Shown here piece after piece: positions 1 through 8,830 of a stretch of 64,000 nt of DNA. Below the pieces are notes generated by a model that saw nothing but the letters and a program-made list of their open reading frames with translations, was not told the DNA's origin and did no database searches. Both the position numbers and the translations under genes were made by a program. Source of the stretch: Halotia branconii CENA392 (lineage in GTDB: Bacteria > Cyanobacteriota > Cyanobacteriia > Cyanobacteriales > Nostocaceae); assembly GCF_029953635.1 (NCBI RefSeq), contig NZ_CP124543.1:4877455-4941454 (forward strand). Direction: 5' to 3'. Within the stretch, counting starts at the first letter, position 1; every line of letters starts with the position of its first letter.

Positions 1-578
1 TGCATAAATGTTCCTTGATGAGTGGCAAAATTTTCGTAGAGCGCTCCTAATGTAACTTTACTACCATATTTTTTTAACACTGCCTGGAGCTGGCGATCGT
101 CCTCTCTACCATAACTACTTGGTGTATCAAAAATTACGTCTAATGCAACAGAACTTGCACCAGCTTTAACCAATTTTTGAATAACTTCGGCGTATGCAGC
201 CCGTTTAAAGGGAAATGACTTCAGTGTTTCTAAGTAGGCATAGTGTTGTGGATCTGTTTTATAGTACTGTTCGGGAACTGAGATTGACTGATCGTCAATT
301 GCTAAAATCACGATCTTTTCTGGTGGAATCATTGGTTCGCGCAATTGAAAAAATGCAGAAATTGCCTGATTTTCCATTAATTGAACCAAGCCAAAACCAG
401 AAGCACTCAACAATGCAGCTGCAATTGCTGAAGCAGCAGTGAATAGATGACCTAAGCGCGCTGTCAGTTTGTATTGACGTGCTGATGCTGTTAGAGTTAC
501 TTTTGTTGGTTTACTTGACGCTATATTGGCAGTAGAGACATGCTTTTTAGTTAATCTAGATGTAGGTTCTTCTGCCAT
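1..578 (-). CDS. CHASE2-domain sensor protein, N-terminal part (runs off the left edge)
   Basis: Reading from the ATG at 578 leftwards gives an uninterrupted frame of about 192 residues that leaves the window. A short polar N-terminus is followed by a hydrophobic segment (about residues 45-70, rich in Ala and Leu). Then comes an extracytoplasmic region with the features of a CHASE2 domain: VILAIDDQSI, an alternating FPFKRAAYAEVIQKL helix, GASSVALDVIFDTPS and GREDDRQL. CHASE2 proteins in cyanobacteria usually continue into transmembrane helices and then an adenylate/guanylate cyclase, kinase or GGDEF output domain. Which output is present cannot be seen here. The family call is firm; the signal sensed is unknown. 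Confidence 0.82.
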   Translation of the reverse strand, partial: MAEEPTSRLTKKHVSTANIASSKPTKVTLTASARQYKLTARLGHLFTAASAIAAALLSASGFGLVQLMENQAISAFFQLREPMIPPEKIVILAIDDQSISVPEQYYKTDPQHYAYLETLKSFPFKRAAYAEVIQKLVKAGASSVALDVIFDTPSSYGREDDRQLQAVLKKYGSKVTLGALYENFATHQGTFM

Positions 579-1314
579 ATCGTGTTAATAATTGGTTTAC
601 GTACAACTTTATTTATTTATTTGAGTCCCTTTTTACTACAAATACATTGAAGTCAGCGTTAAATGAAAATCTTATACTTTTGTAATATATCTTCTATTCC
701 TCACAAAACTTGGGTTATCAAACCTCTAATCAAGAAGTTTTCAACTCAGTTCAACTCTAATTTGTTCTGTGAGTGAGATTTTAGCAGTAATTATTTCACA
801 AGACTAAGCCGGAAATTCTCCGACTTGGCATTGAGTTGTGCCTGGATTCTTATGGACTACTCAAACAGCAGAATGTTTACTAGAAGTAGTCTTGAGGGAG
901 CTTGCTTAAGGGCGACTTGTGCTTCTTGGATAACACTGGTATTTTTCATAAAGCTTGTTATTTTATTGACTGCAAAAACTTATAGATGGTCATAAATCCA
1001 TATCTTGCCCTAAGACTTATGAATTACCTCTTTAGGAGTAAACTTGACTGTTGTATAGTCAAGAATACTGTTACTGAGTCAATTTTATTGGTAGATTTTG
1101 ATCGCGGAGTGTTTCTGATAGTGTTGGGGGTGAACAAGTTTAACGCCCAACACCTTAAGTCTAATATTGCAGAAAATTTTATGCTTTGAAAGAGGTAAGA
1201 TAAAGGCTATATCTGAAAAGCCGCTTTGAAGATATTAGCAAAATTATCATTTGAGAGTTGCTATAATCTATTGTTCAATCTAAATTCTTTATATATTCTT
1301 AGGTGTAATTTTCT
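579..1314. other. Intergenic region with no recognised gene
   Basis: About 735 bases of AT-rich sequence between the divergent CHASE2 and NYN-domain genes. One short open frame (986-1189) lacks a convincing ribosome binding site and resembles nothing I recognise. The promoters of both flanking genes must lie here, but I see no clear operator. Confidence 0.5.
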
Positions 1315-1836
1315 ATGGGTTCTACAACGAATCGTCTGTCTATTTTTGTAGACGGAAATAATATGTTCTATGCTCAACAAAAAAATGGCTGGTTTTTTGA
1401 TCCCCGGCGAGTCTTAGAATACTTCAAACACGAGCAATCAGACACAACGTTAATCAATGCATTCTGGTACACTGGCTTAAAAGACCCACAAGATCAAAGA
1501 GGTTTCAGAGATGCTCTAATTAGTTTAGGATATACAGTCAGAACTAAAATTCTTAAAGAATATTATGATGATTCATCCGGACGATATTCACAAAAAGCCA
1601 ATTTAGATATTGAAATTGTTGTAGATATGTTTAATACTGTAGACCAGTATGATCGAGTAGTTTTATTCAGCGGAGATGGAGATTTTGAAAGAGCAATAGA
1701 GCTTTTAAGATCAAAGAACACACATATTACAGTGGTATCTACAGAAGGCATGATAGCCAGAGAATTGCGTAATGCTACGGATAGATATATAGATTTAAAC
1801 GATATTAGAGACCGAATAGAAAAAGTAGAAGGTTAA
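1315..1836 (+). CDS. NYN-domain (LabA/DUF88-type) putative RNA-processing protein
   Basis: A 173-residue protein that is almost entirely one NYN domain, a PIN-like nuclease fold. The acidic residues expected to bind metal are visible: FVDGNNMFY near the N-terminus, DIEIVVDMF in the middle, and the hallmark FSGDGDFERAI. The tail VVSTEGMIARELRNATD is also typical of the LabA/DUF88 group. LabA itself modulates circadian gene expression in Synechococcus; the biochemical role of most members is unproven, but RNA cleavage or processing is expected from the fold. It is complete and has its own upstream region. leuA follows 92 bases downstream and may be co-transcribed. Confidence 0.85.
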   Translation: MGSTTNRLSIFVDGNNMFYAQQKNGWFFDPRRVLEYFKHEQSDTTLINAFWYTGLKDPQDQRGFRDALISLGYTVRTKILKEYYDDSSGRYSQKANLDIEIVVDMFNTVDQYDRVVLFSGDGDFERAIELLRSKNTHITVVSTEGMIARELRNATDRYIDLNDIRDRIEKVEG

Positions 1837-1928
1837 TTATCTTAACAACTATTTACAATAATAAGAGTAAAAAAATTAAGGTTTACGTTCTTTTAAGCAA
1901 ACAATTAAAACTAAAACAACGAGCCAAA

Positions 1929-3533
1929 ATGACAAACCAACCAGAGCGAATTATCATTTTTGATACCACACTCCGAGATGGAGAGCAGTGTCCAGGAGCG
2001 ACATTAAACATAGATGAAAAGCTGACGATCGCCAAGCAATTAGCACGTTTAGGTGTTGATGTAATTGAAGCAGGTTTTGCCTTTGCCAGTCCGGGAGATT
2101 TTGAAGCAGTCAAGAAAATTGCCCAAATTGTCGGCACAGAAGATGGCCCGGTAATTTGTAGTTTAGCAAGAGCTATTAAAGCAGATATTGAAGCTGCTGC
2201 AAAAGCATTAAAACCAGCGGTAAAAGGCAGGATTCACACCTTTATTTCTACTTCTGATATTCATTTAGAGTATCAACTGCGAAAGTCACGGACAGAAGTC
2301 TTAGCGATCGCCGAAGAAATGGTAGCGTACGCCAAATCTTTCTTGACAGATGTGGAATTTTCTCCAATGGATGCTGTTCGTTCTGATCCACAATTTCTTT
2401 ACCAAGTATTAGAGCGAGCGATCGCTGCTGGGGCAACAACAGTTAACATCCCTGATACAGTAGGCTACACTACCCCCAGTGAATTTGGGGCAATAATTAA
2501 AGGAATTAAAGACAACGTTCCTAACATTGACCAAGCCATTATTTCTGTTCACGGACATAATGATTTAGGTTTAGCAGTTGCCAACTTCTTAGAAACAGTA
2601 AAAAATGGCGCACGGCAATTAGAATGCACCATTAATGGAATTGGAGAACGAGCAGGAAATGCATCGCTAGAAGAATTAGTTATGGCTTTGCATGTGCGGC
2701 GACAATATTTCAATCCCTTCTTAGGAAGACCAACAGATTCTGAAGAACCGCTGACAAATATCGACACCCGTCAAATTTACAAAACTTCGCGTTTAGTTTC
2801 TAATTTGACAGGAATGTTAGTGCAACCAAATAAAGCCATAGTTGGAGCCAACGCCTTTGCTCACGAGTCTGGCATTCACCAAGATGGGGTACTAAAAAAT
2901 AAGCTCACCTACGAAATTATGGATGCCCAATTGATTGGCTTGACAGACAATCAAATAGTTTTAGGCAAACATTCTGGGAGGAATGCTTTCCGCACCCGCT
3001 TAAAAGAATTAGGCTTTGAACTATCAGAAACCGAATTAAATAAAGCATTTGTTAAATTTAAAGAAGTTGCTGATAAAAAGAAAGAAATTTCTGATTGGGA
3101 TTTAGAAGCGATCGTTAATGATGAAATTCAGCAAGCTCCCGATTTGTTCAGAGTAGAACTGGTGCAAGTTTCCTGTGGTAGCAACGCCAAACCTACAGCC
3201 ACAGTCACTCTGCGGACTCCAGCAGGCGAAGAATTAACCGATGCAGCAATAGGTACAGGCCCAGTAGACGCAGTTTATAAAGCAATCAATCGTGTAGTTA
3301 ACGTACCAAATCAATTAATTGAGTTCTCTGTGCAGTCAGTAACAGCAGGGATTGATGCCATTGGGGAAGTAACTATTCGTTTACGGCATGAATCGAGAGT
3401 ATTTTCTGGTCATGCAGCCAACACAGACATCATCGTTGCTTCTGCTCAAGCCTACGTTAATGCACTTAATAGATTATATGCATCCTTGCAAACAACCGAA
3501 AAGCAACAACAAGTGATTGCAGAGAAAGTCTAA
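1929..3533 (+). CDS. leuA: 2-isopropylmalate synthase
   Basis: Catalyses the first committed step of leucine synthesis, condensing acetyl-CoA with 2-oxoisovalerate. The protein has 534 residues, normal for the long LeuA form. The catalytic HMGL-like barrel starts with FDTTLRDGEQCPGA (residues about 10-23). The metal-binding HGHND motif is near residue 209, followed by NGIGERAGNASLEE. The substrate-pocket segment AFAHESGIHQDG is near residue 308. A C-terminal LeuA regulatory domain (about residues 395-510) normally binds leucine for feedback inhibition. The ATG start sits directly before the conserved N-terminus. The gene looks intact. Confidence 0.97.
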   Translation: MTNQPERIIIFDTTLRDGEQCPGATLNIDEKLTIAKQLARLGVDVIEAGFAFASPGDFEAVKKIAQIVGTEDGPVICSLARAIKADIEAAAKALKPAVKGRIHTFISTSDIHLEYQLRKSRTEVLAIAEEMVAYAKSFLTDVEFSPMDAVRSDPQFLYQVLERAIAAGATTVNIPDTVGYTTPSEFGAIIKGIKDNVPNIDQAIISVHGHNDLGLAVANFLETVKNGARQLECTINGIGERAGNASLEELVMALHVRRQYFNPFLGRPTDSEEPLTNIDTRQIYKTSRLVSNLTGMLVQPNKAIVGANAFAHESGIHQDGVLKNKLTYEIMDAQLIGLTDNQIVLGKHSGRNAFRTRLKELGFELSETELNKAFVKFKEVADKKKEISDWDLEAIVNDEIQQAPDLFRVELVQVSCGSNAKPTATVTLRTPAGEELTDAAIGTGPVDAVYKAINRVVNVPNQLIEFSVQSVTAGIDAIGEVTIRLRHESRVFSGHAANTDIIVASAQAYVNALNRLYASLQTTEKQQQVIAEKV

Positions 3534-3535
3534 AA

Positions 3536-3660
3536 GAGGCAGGGAGCAGAACAAGCAGGGGAGCAGGGAGCAGGGAGACAAGGAGAAAGAGGTAGTTTTT
3601 CTTCATCCCCCTTGCACCCTGCCCCCTGCCCCTTGTCCTCTTCTCCATGCCCCATGCCCA
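3536..3660. repeat. Poly-purine / poly-pyrimidine inverted repeat
   Basis: A purine-rich arm (about 3536-3591, iterations of gagcaggg) is followed by a pyrimidine-rich arm (about 3602-3656, iterations of ccctgcccc), so the transcript could fold into a long imperfect hairpin between leuA and mtnA. It lies in an open frame upstream of mtnA but is not coding: the mtnA homology begins only at 3703. The same type of tract recurs near 7000-7040, 12015-12065, 12180-12235, 19100, 30212-30262, 40180 and 42900. Confidence 0.75.
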
Positions 3661-3702
3661 TTTTTAAAAGCAAATTTTTTGTCGAAATATTTTTTTGATT
3701 CT

Positions 3703-4764
3703 ATGACAAATTCCCCAAACCAAGTTTATCCGGTTATTTGGCATAACGACTCAGTGTCATTAATTGACCAAACTCGTTTACCTAACGAATATGCTTTTGT
3801 AGAAATTCACCGCAGCGAAGACATGGCACGGGCAATTAAAACTATGATTGTGCGTGGCGCACCAGCAATTGGTGTGGCTGCGGCTTATGGCATGTATCTG
3901 GGAGCTAGGGAAATTGAAACAAGCGATCGCCACGATTTCTTAGAAAATTTAGATAAAGTAGCCCAGTTATTACGTTCCACTCGTCCGACGGCGGTGAATT
4001 TATTTTGGGCAATTGGCCGGATGCTCAAAACTGCCTACGAAACCACAGGGACAGTAGAACAAATTAAACAAATCCTCTTGCAAACAGCGCAAGATATCAA
4101 TACTGAAGACTTGCAAACTTGTCAGGCGATCGGCGATCATGGTTTGGCAGTATTGCCTACTAATCCCCGAAAACTGACTATACTCACTCACTGCAATGCT
4201 GGAGCGCTGGCTACTGCTGGTTATGGCACTGCTTTAGGTATCGTACGTTCCGCTTGGAGAGAAAGTCGTTTAGAGCGTGTTTTTGCCGACGAAACCCGTC
4301 CTCGTTTACAAGGTGCAAAACTCACAGCTTGGGAATGTGTGCAAGAAGGTATTCCAGTTACAGTAATTACTGATAATATGGCGGCTCATTGCATGAAACA
4401 AAATTTAATTCATGCTGTAGTTGTTGGCGCTGATAGAATTGCCGCTAACGGCGACACTGCTAACAAAATCGGTACTTATAGTGTAGCGATCGCAGCTAAA
4501 GCTCATAATATCCCCTTTTTCGTTGCTGCCCCTCTTTCTACCATTGATTTTGAATTATCTGATGGTAGTCAAATACCTATTGAAGAACGAAATCCAGAAG
4601 AAATATATCAAATCGGTAATACCATCCTCACACCATCTAATTTAGATTTTTATAACCCAGCTTTTGATGTTACACCAGCTGAGTTGATTACAGCCATAGT
4701 TACAGAAAATGGAGCATTTACTCCTAGTGATTTAGCACAATCACAAATCAAACAAATGGTGTGA
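3703..4764 (+). CDS. mtnA: Methylthioribose-1-phosphate isomerase
   Basis: An enzyme of the methionine salvage pathway that converts 5-methylthioribose 1-phosphate to the ribulose form. It has 353 residues and an eIF2B-like fold. Visible motifs are RGAPAIGVAAAYGMYLG near residue 47, the active-site cysteine in THCNAGALAT near residue 163, and VVVGADRIAANGDTANKIG with the catalytic Asp near residue 243. The open frame extends upstream to 3517, but that part only translates the poly-purine repeat. The ATG at 3703 matches where family homology starts, so I use it. No other mtn gene lies next to it here. Confidence 0.95.
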   Translation: MTNSPNQVYPVIWHNDSVSLIDQTRLPNEYAFVEIHRSEDMARAIKTMIVRGAPAIGVAAAYGMYLGAREIETSDRHDFLENLDKVAQLLRSTRPTAVNLFWAIGRMLKTAYETTGTVEQIKQILLQTAQDINTEDLQTCQAIGDHGLAVLPTNPRKLTILTHCNAGALATAGYGTALGIVRSAWRESRLERVFADETRPRLQGAKLTAWECVQEGIPVTVITDNMAAHCMKQNLIHAVVVGADRIAANGDTANKIGTYSVAIAAKAHNIPFFVAAPLSTIDFELSDGSQIPIEERNPEEIYQIGNTILTPSNLDFYNPAFDVTPAELITAIVTENGAFTPSDLAQSQIKQMV

Positions 4765-4837
4765 ATTATAAGTAAAAATTAAGTCAAATTGTCGGACATA
4801 ATAAAAGGGAACAGGGAACGGGCAACAGGCAAGGGTA

Positions 4838-4892
4838 GATTACTTCGCTATCGCTCTTAATGACGGAGTTACATTATTTTTGCGTAAGTCCT
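4838..4892. repeat. Truncated copy of a MITE-like palindromic element
   Basis: This stretch closely matches the right half of the element at 18934-19060, sharing the 'cgctatcgct..taatgacg' core and ending with the same terminal sequence TGCGTAAGTCCT. The left terminus is missing, replaced by a purine-rich tract (4806-4835). It lies in the gap between mtnA and nblA, which otherwise shows nothing I can name. Confidence 0.65.
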
Positions 4893-5146
4893 GAAGAGAT
4901 TGGCAGAAATTTTCCTATTTTTGAACAAAAAAATCAAGATTTCAAAGCTTCTCCCACTGGGGAAGAGAGGTTCTTTATAAACGTCAAACTTACGTTAAAT
5001 TAGAGTCAAAACTCTGTTAATTATGTCCAAATAATTAATTTTAAAACTTGATTTATAGAACTAAAATCGCCACAATTAAAAGCAATATTTCACAAGATAT
5101 ACAACTCAAATTAAATAGCTATAAATTCCTGAATAGGAGGAAAATA

Positions 5147-5323
5147 ATGAACTCTACAAAACTTACCCTAGAACAGCAGTTTAAATTAAAAATTTTAGAA
5201 ATACATATTCAGAACTTAAATCAACAACAAGCACAAAAATTATTACTTAAGTTTGTGCAATTAGGCATGATGAAAGACAATATAATTAGTAACTACATAC
5301 AGACCCAATCAATAGAACCATAA
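5147..5323 (+). CDS. nblA: NblA-family phycobilisome degradation protein
   Basis: NblA is a small helical proteolysis adaptor that binds phycobilisomes and directs their breakdown by Clp protease during nutrient starvation. The 58-residue product has the family pattern: LTLEQQFKLKILE, then a helix with LNQQQAQKLLLKFV, then a LGMMKDNIISNYI segment. The open frame extends to 5048, but a strong AGGAGG ribosome binding site at 5136-5141 lies directly before the ATG at 5147, which also matches the usual NblA size. It diverges from the best-known copies (for example LNQQQ in place of LSLEQ), so it may be one of several paralogues. Starvation induction is expected but no binding site was identified. 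Confidence 0.85.
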   Translation: MNSTKLTLEQQFKLKILEIHIQNLNQQQAQKLLLKFVQLGMMKDNIISNYIQTQSIEP

Positions 5324-5330
5324 ATAATAT

Positions 5331-5463
5331 AGTAATCCGGTTTGATTCGGTGAATTTATTTGTGTAGGTAGGGAACAGGAAACAGGAAACAGGGAACAGT
5401 TAAGAAGGGATAGATATGTACTGAATCGTGTTCAAAAAGCAAATAGGAGTCCTATATTGAAAT
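5331..5463. repeat. Dispersed repeat, copy A
   Basis: Shares its two ends with 44324-44442: a 'cggtttgatt' start and a right end reading tactgaat, then ttcaaaaa, caaata, gagtcctatat. The middle differs, and here it holds iterated 'ggaacaggaaaca' purine repeats. Two similar ends around a variable filling suggest a small non-autonomous element or a conserved untranslated cassette. It sits just downstream of nblA. Confidence 0.55.
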
Positions 5464-5595
5464 AGCAAAATTTAGCTCAAACTACCAATAAATCAGTCTG
5501 AACTTATTATTTAATTCATTTATTTTACACTAATAGGACTTATACACTTGTGACGAAAAACTATAACAGTTTTTTTATGAATGAAATACGCCATT

Positions 5596-5625
5596 CTAGC
5601 CCCTAGCCCCTAACCCCTAGCTCCT
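5596..5625. repeat. Heptamer STRR run (ccccta-type)
   Basis: Short tandemly repeated repetitive sequence of the kind known from heterocystous cyanobacteria: about four degenerate heptamers of the form cccctag/cccctaa. A sister run is at 36217-36245, and both are preceded by a similar 'ccattctag / ccactctag' context. It is not coding. It lies downstream of the ABC ATPase gene that ends at 5659. Confidence 0.7.
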
Positions 5626-5658
5626 TTTCTTTAATCGTCATCCATGCATAAGCCCTAA

Positions 5659-6765
5659 CTAATACTGAGGCAAAATTCTGTCACCAGTTTTAGGATCAAA
5701 TACAAATAATTGATTTAAGTCTAGTTGTAGATAAAGGCGATCGCCTGGATGCGGATGCACATTTCCACCCACCTGCACATTCAACACAATTGTTGATCCA
5801 GGTAAACCCGCACGAATCAAGGTTTCTCTGCCCAAAGGTTCTACCAATTTGACATCAACTGATAAAATTGCGGCGTTTTGCTCGTTAAGTTCTGAATCGG
5901 TATTGATTGTGATATGTTCTGGACGAATGCCTAAATCAAAACTATATCCTTGACGCAGATGTACCTTTTGTGTCATCTCTGCTGGAATTGCTAATGACTG
6001 TCCACTAACATCAAAAGTATGATCGTTATAGATTGCAGGCAGAATATTCATTGGTGGACTGCCTAAAAAAGTTGCCACCATTTGATTAGCAGGACGCGCA
6101 TAAACACTTTGAGGAGCGCCAATTTGTTGGATGCGTCCCCGATTTAGCACTACAATTTGATCAGCCAAGGTCATCGCCTCAACTTGATCATGGGTAACGT
6201 AAATAGTTGTAATGCCTAACTCTTGGTGTAACTGTTTCAACTCTGCTCTGGTATCATCTCGCAATTGGGCATCTAAATTAGATAAAGGTTCATCAAGTAG
6301 AAAAACTTGTGGTTCACGGGCGATCGCTCGTCCTAATGCTACCCGTTGTTGCTGCCCTCCAGAAAGTTGTTTGGGTTTGCGATCTAATAAGTGTTCTAAA
6401 GCCAGCGATCGCGCTACATTCGCTACCCTTTCTTGAATAATCTTCGAGTCAACCTTCCGCATTTCCAACCCAAAGGCAATGTTTTGGGCTACCGTCATGT
6501 GAGGATAAAGCGCGTAGTTCTGGAACACCATCGCTACATCCCGTTGTCTGGCGGGAACATTATTCACCAGAGTATCACCAATAAAAAGTTTGCCAGAGGT
6601 GGCACTTTCCAAACCGGCGATCGTTCGCAAAATTGTCGATTTACCGCAACCCGACGGCCCGACTAATACCCAAAACTCCCCATCAGGAATTTCAAAGCTA
6701 ATATCTTCAATCGCGGTAACGTTGTTAAATTTACGTTTGATGTCTTCTAGATGAACTTTTGCCAT
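5659..6765 (-). CDS. Carbohydrate-type ABC transporter ATP-binding protein (UgpC/MalK family)
   Basis: Cytoplasmic ATPase subunit of an importer, 368 residues. Walker A is GPSGCGKST near residue 38, the Q-loop is in MVFQNYALYPHMTV, the signature is LSGGQQQR near residue 135, and Walker B is VFLLDEPLSNLDA. After the switch histidine (YVTHDQVEAMT) there is the C-terminal TOBE/OB extension of the MalK/UgpC subfamily, including GIRPEHI. Such ATPases serve sugar, glycerol-3-phosphate or oligosaccharide permeases and are often shared. No permease or binding protein is next to it, so this is an orphan subunit and its substrate is open. Confidence 0.92.
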   Translation of the reverse strand: MAKVHLEDIKRKFNNVTAIEDISFEIPDGEFWVLVGPSGCGKSTILRTIAGLESATSGKLFIGDTLVNNVPARQRDVAMVFQNYALYPHMTVAQNIAFGLEMRKVDSKIIQERVANVARSLALEHLLDRKPKQLSGGQQQRVALGRAIAREPQVFLLDEPLSNLDAQLRDDTRAELKQLHQELGITTIYVTHDQVEAMTLADQIVVLNRGRIQQIGAPQSVYARPANQMVATFLGSPPMNILPAIYNDHTFDVSGQSLAIPAEMTQKVHLRQGYSFDLGIRPEHITINTDSELNEQNAAILSVDVKLVEPLGRETLIRAGLPGSTIVLNVQVGGNVHPHPGDRLYLQLDLNQLFVFDPKTGDRILPQY

Positions 6766-7087
6766 TGTGGAAGTTAGGATTGCAACTTTAGGTGAGGAAT
6801 TGTCTTAACCATCCCTGACACCCAGGACTTTTAAATTGTACCTAACAGCCTAGACCTCATTGCTGCTTGTTTGTGACGATTGACTGCATCTCAAATTTGC
6901 TATATCTCTAAAATAAAGCATTGTCAGTCAGCCAAAATCCCAAGCGCAAAAACCACGTGTGGCATCGGTTAGTTTACACTGCAATTATCAAAAGGTGATC
7001 TCCCTTGCTCCCTGCCCCCTGCTCCCCTGCCTCTTCTCAAGGTAGAAAGCATTCTTCTAATCAAATCTATGTTTGTGTAGAGAACTT
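6766..7087. other. Intergenic region with a pyrimidine-rich repeat
   Basis: Divergent promoter region between the ABC ATPase and the exported molybdoenzyme. The only structure I recognise is a 'ctccctgccccctgctcccctg' type pyrimidine tract at about 7000-7040, of the same family as 3602-3656. Short frames here have no support. Confidence 0.5.
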
Positions 7088-7804
7088 ATGAGTCTGATTC
7101 TTCCCAAACGCAATTTATCCCGTCGCCGTTTACTGCAATTGTCTGGACTTTCGGGTATAGGACTACTTCTCAATGGCTGTGGAACAAGTTTGTTATCAAA
7201 TAGTGTCAGCCAAATCTCTGAGCCTTTAAATCAACGTCTGCAAGAGATGCTTTTAAGTCAAAAACCTGTACCTGAATTTTCTATTACTGACATTGAGCCA
7301 GATAAATTACTGGTGAATACCTTTGACTTCACCCCAAAAATTGATCCAGCACAGTTTCAGTTGACTATTGATGGTGAGGTGAGTAACCCAATGCAATTAA
7401 GCATGGCAGATATTCAAAAACTTCCCTTAACTTCAATGGTAATTCGCCATGTTTGTGTGGAAGGCTGGGCGGCAATTGTCCAATGGGGAGGGGTGCGATT
7501 ACAAGACTTAATCACACTAGTCCAGCCTAAATCCAGCGTTCGTTACATCTACTTCAAATCTGCTGATGGCTACTATGAAAGCTGGGATATTGCCTCTGCT
7601 ATGCATCCCCAAACTCTCATGGCTTATCAAAAAAATGGAGAACCACTCTCGGCAGATAATGGTGCGCCTCTACGTTTAGCATCCCCAATTAAACTAGGCT
7701 ACAAGCAAAGCAAATGGGTAACTGAGATTATCTTAGTCAGTAAATTGTTACCTGTTAAAGGTTATTGGGAAGATCAAGGCTACGAATGGTTTGCAGGATT
7801 ATAG
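7088..7804 (+). CDS. Tat-exported molybdopterin-dependent oxidoreductase (sulfite oxidase / MsrP-like fold)
   Basis: The 238-residue protein starts with a twin-arginine signal (NLSRRRLLQLSGLSG) followed by LLLNGCG, which also resembles a lipobox, so it is probably exported and possibly membrane-anchored. The rest is an Oxidored_molyb domain. Its hallmarks are DPAQFQLTIDGEVSNPM, then RHVCVEGW, whose cysteine would ligand the molybdenum, and GAPLRLASPIKLGYKQSKW near the end. Related enzymes oxidise sulfite or reduce sulfoxides; the substrate here is unknown. A TTG five codons upstream is possible, but ATG 7088 puts the twin arginines at the expected distance. No heme or membrane partner gene is adjacent. 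Confidence 0.85.
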   Translation: MSLILPKRNLSRRRLLQLSGLSGIGLLLNGCGTSLLSNSVSQISEPLNQRLQEMLLSQKPVPEFSITDIEPDKLLVNTFDFTPKIDPAQFQLTIDGEVSNPMQLSMADIQKLPLTSMVIRHVCVEGWAAIVQWGGVRLQDLITLVQPKSSVRYIYFKSADGYYESWDIASAMHPQTLMAYQKNGEPLSADNGAPLRLASPIKLGYKQSKWVTEIILVSKLLPVKGYWEDQGYEWFAGL

Positions 7805-7926
7805 TCTGTTTTTACTAATTAATCATATTTTGAATATACAAGGGTGTGAAGCACGTTAGGCGATCGCTCTGATCTTGCTGATTCATTTCTCTGTGTACTC
7901 AGCGTCTCTGCGGTTCGTTTGCTTTA

Positions 7927-8028
7927 GATCAACAACCGCCACTAGATTTAATATTGGAAGTGGAATATTCCAGATTCAAAATATCTAAATTATCTTTTGA
8001 AACTTCAATCAATATCCCTAAATTTTGA
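7927..8028 (+). pseudogene. Remnant of an Uma2-family endonuclease gene
   Basis: Thirty-three codons read DLILEVEYSR, then KISKLSFE, then INIPKF and a stop. This matches the core of the intact Uma2 protein at 29535-30212 (DLVLEVEYSR, KIDKLSLY, MNIPEFWRY) but has no start and ends early. The rest of the gap between the molybdoenzyme and the hydroxylase operon (7805-8206) holds a 'ctctgtgtactcagcgtctctgcgg' type dispersed repeat at about 7892-7919 and no gene I can support. Confidence 0.65.
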
Positions 8029-8206
8029 ACATATCTAGTATTTGATAATACTTATGGCATAAATCTTCTGATAGAGACACGATCATCAGAAGAAACTGTA
8101 TTCTGTTAAAAATGTCCTTTTCAGGAAAATGCTTATAAAAAAGAGTGATTTTATATAAGAAATTGCATCCCAGAAAATTACTCAATATTATTACCAACAA
8201 AAACAG

Positions 8207-8830
8207 ATGAAGTTTGTTCTAAAACGCCGCAAGTTAGGTCAATTGATGATTGTCAGCACCGTAGTAGCTACGATCAGTAATTTTGTTAAGAAAGCTGTAG
8301 CACAAACTCAAGTCCAAAAAACTACTCCAATGCTGAAAACTTCGACACCTCAAACAACGAAAGTGACACTGCGAGTTAATGGAACAGCACACAATTTGCA
8401 GATTGAACCGCGTGTTACTTTACTTGATGCCCTGCGGGAATATATAGGGTTAATTGGTACTAAAAAAGGTTGCGATCACGGTCAGTGTGGTGCTTGTACA
8501 GTGCTGGTTGATGGGCAGCGGATTAATTCGTGCCTGACGTTTGCCATTATGCACACTGACGCAAAAATCACAACCATCGAAGGGTTGGCGCAAGGAGACA
8601 ATTTGCACCCAATGCAAGCTGCTTTTGTGGCTCGTGATGCGTTTCAGTGCGGCTATTGTACGCCCGGACAAATTTGTTCGGCAGTGGGTTTAGTCAACGA
8701 AGGACACGCCAAGTCAGATGCTGAAATTCGAGAACTGATGAGCGGTAATATCTGCCGTTGCGGTGCTTATCCAAATATAGTAACTGCTGTCCGCGATGTT
8801 TTAGAGGGGAAAAAAGATGCAGCCGTTTAG
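8207..8830 (+). CDS. Aldehyde/xanthine-dehydrogenase-type [2Fe-2S] subunit (PaoA-like)
   Basis: The iron-sulfur electron-transfer subunit of a three-part molybdenum hydroxylase, 207 residues. The plant-type [2Fe-2S] domain has GCDHGQCGACTVLVDGQ with a fourth Cys in INSC (about residues 86-107). The second, helical [2Fe-2S] domain has CGYCTPGQ and CRCGAYPN. The first 33 residues (KRRKLGQLMI, hydrophobic stretch, then AVAQ) look like a Tat or similar export signal, as in periplasmic PaoABC of E. coli, though this twin-arginine motif is weak. The stop overlaps the start of the FAD subunit by 14 bases, showing translational coupling. Confidence 0.9.
   Translation: MKFVLKRRKLGQLMIVSTVVATISNFVKKAVAQTQVQKTTPMLKTSTPQTTKVTLRVNGTAHNLQIEPRVTLLDALREYIGLIGTKKGCDHGQCGACTVLVDGQRINSCLTFAIMHTDAKITTIEGLAQGDNLHPMQAAFVARDAFQCGYCTPGQICSAVGLVNEGHAKSDAEIRELMSGNICRCGAYPNIVTAVRDVLEGKKDAAV

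Noticed and set aside
986..1189. A 67-residue frame in the first intergenic gap
   Set aside because: No ribosome binding site, no recognisable similarity and biased AT composition; likely chance.
3517..3702. N-terminal extension of mtnA
   Set aside because: These 62 codons translate the poly-purine/pyrimidine repeat; family homology begins at ATG 3703.
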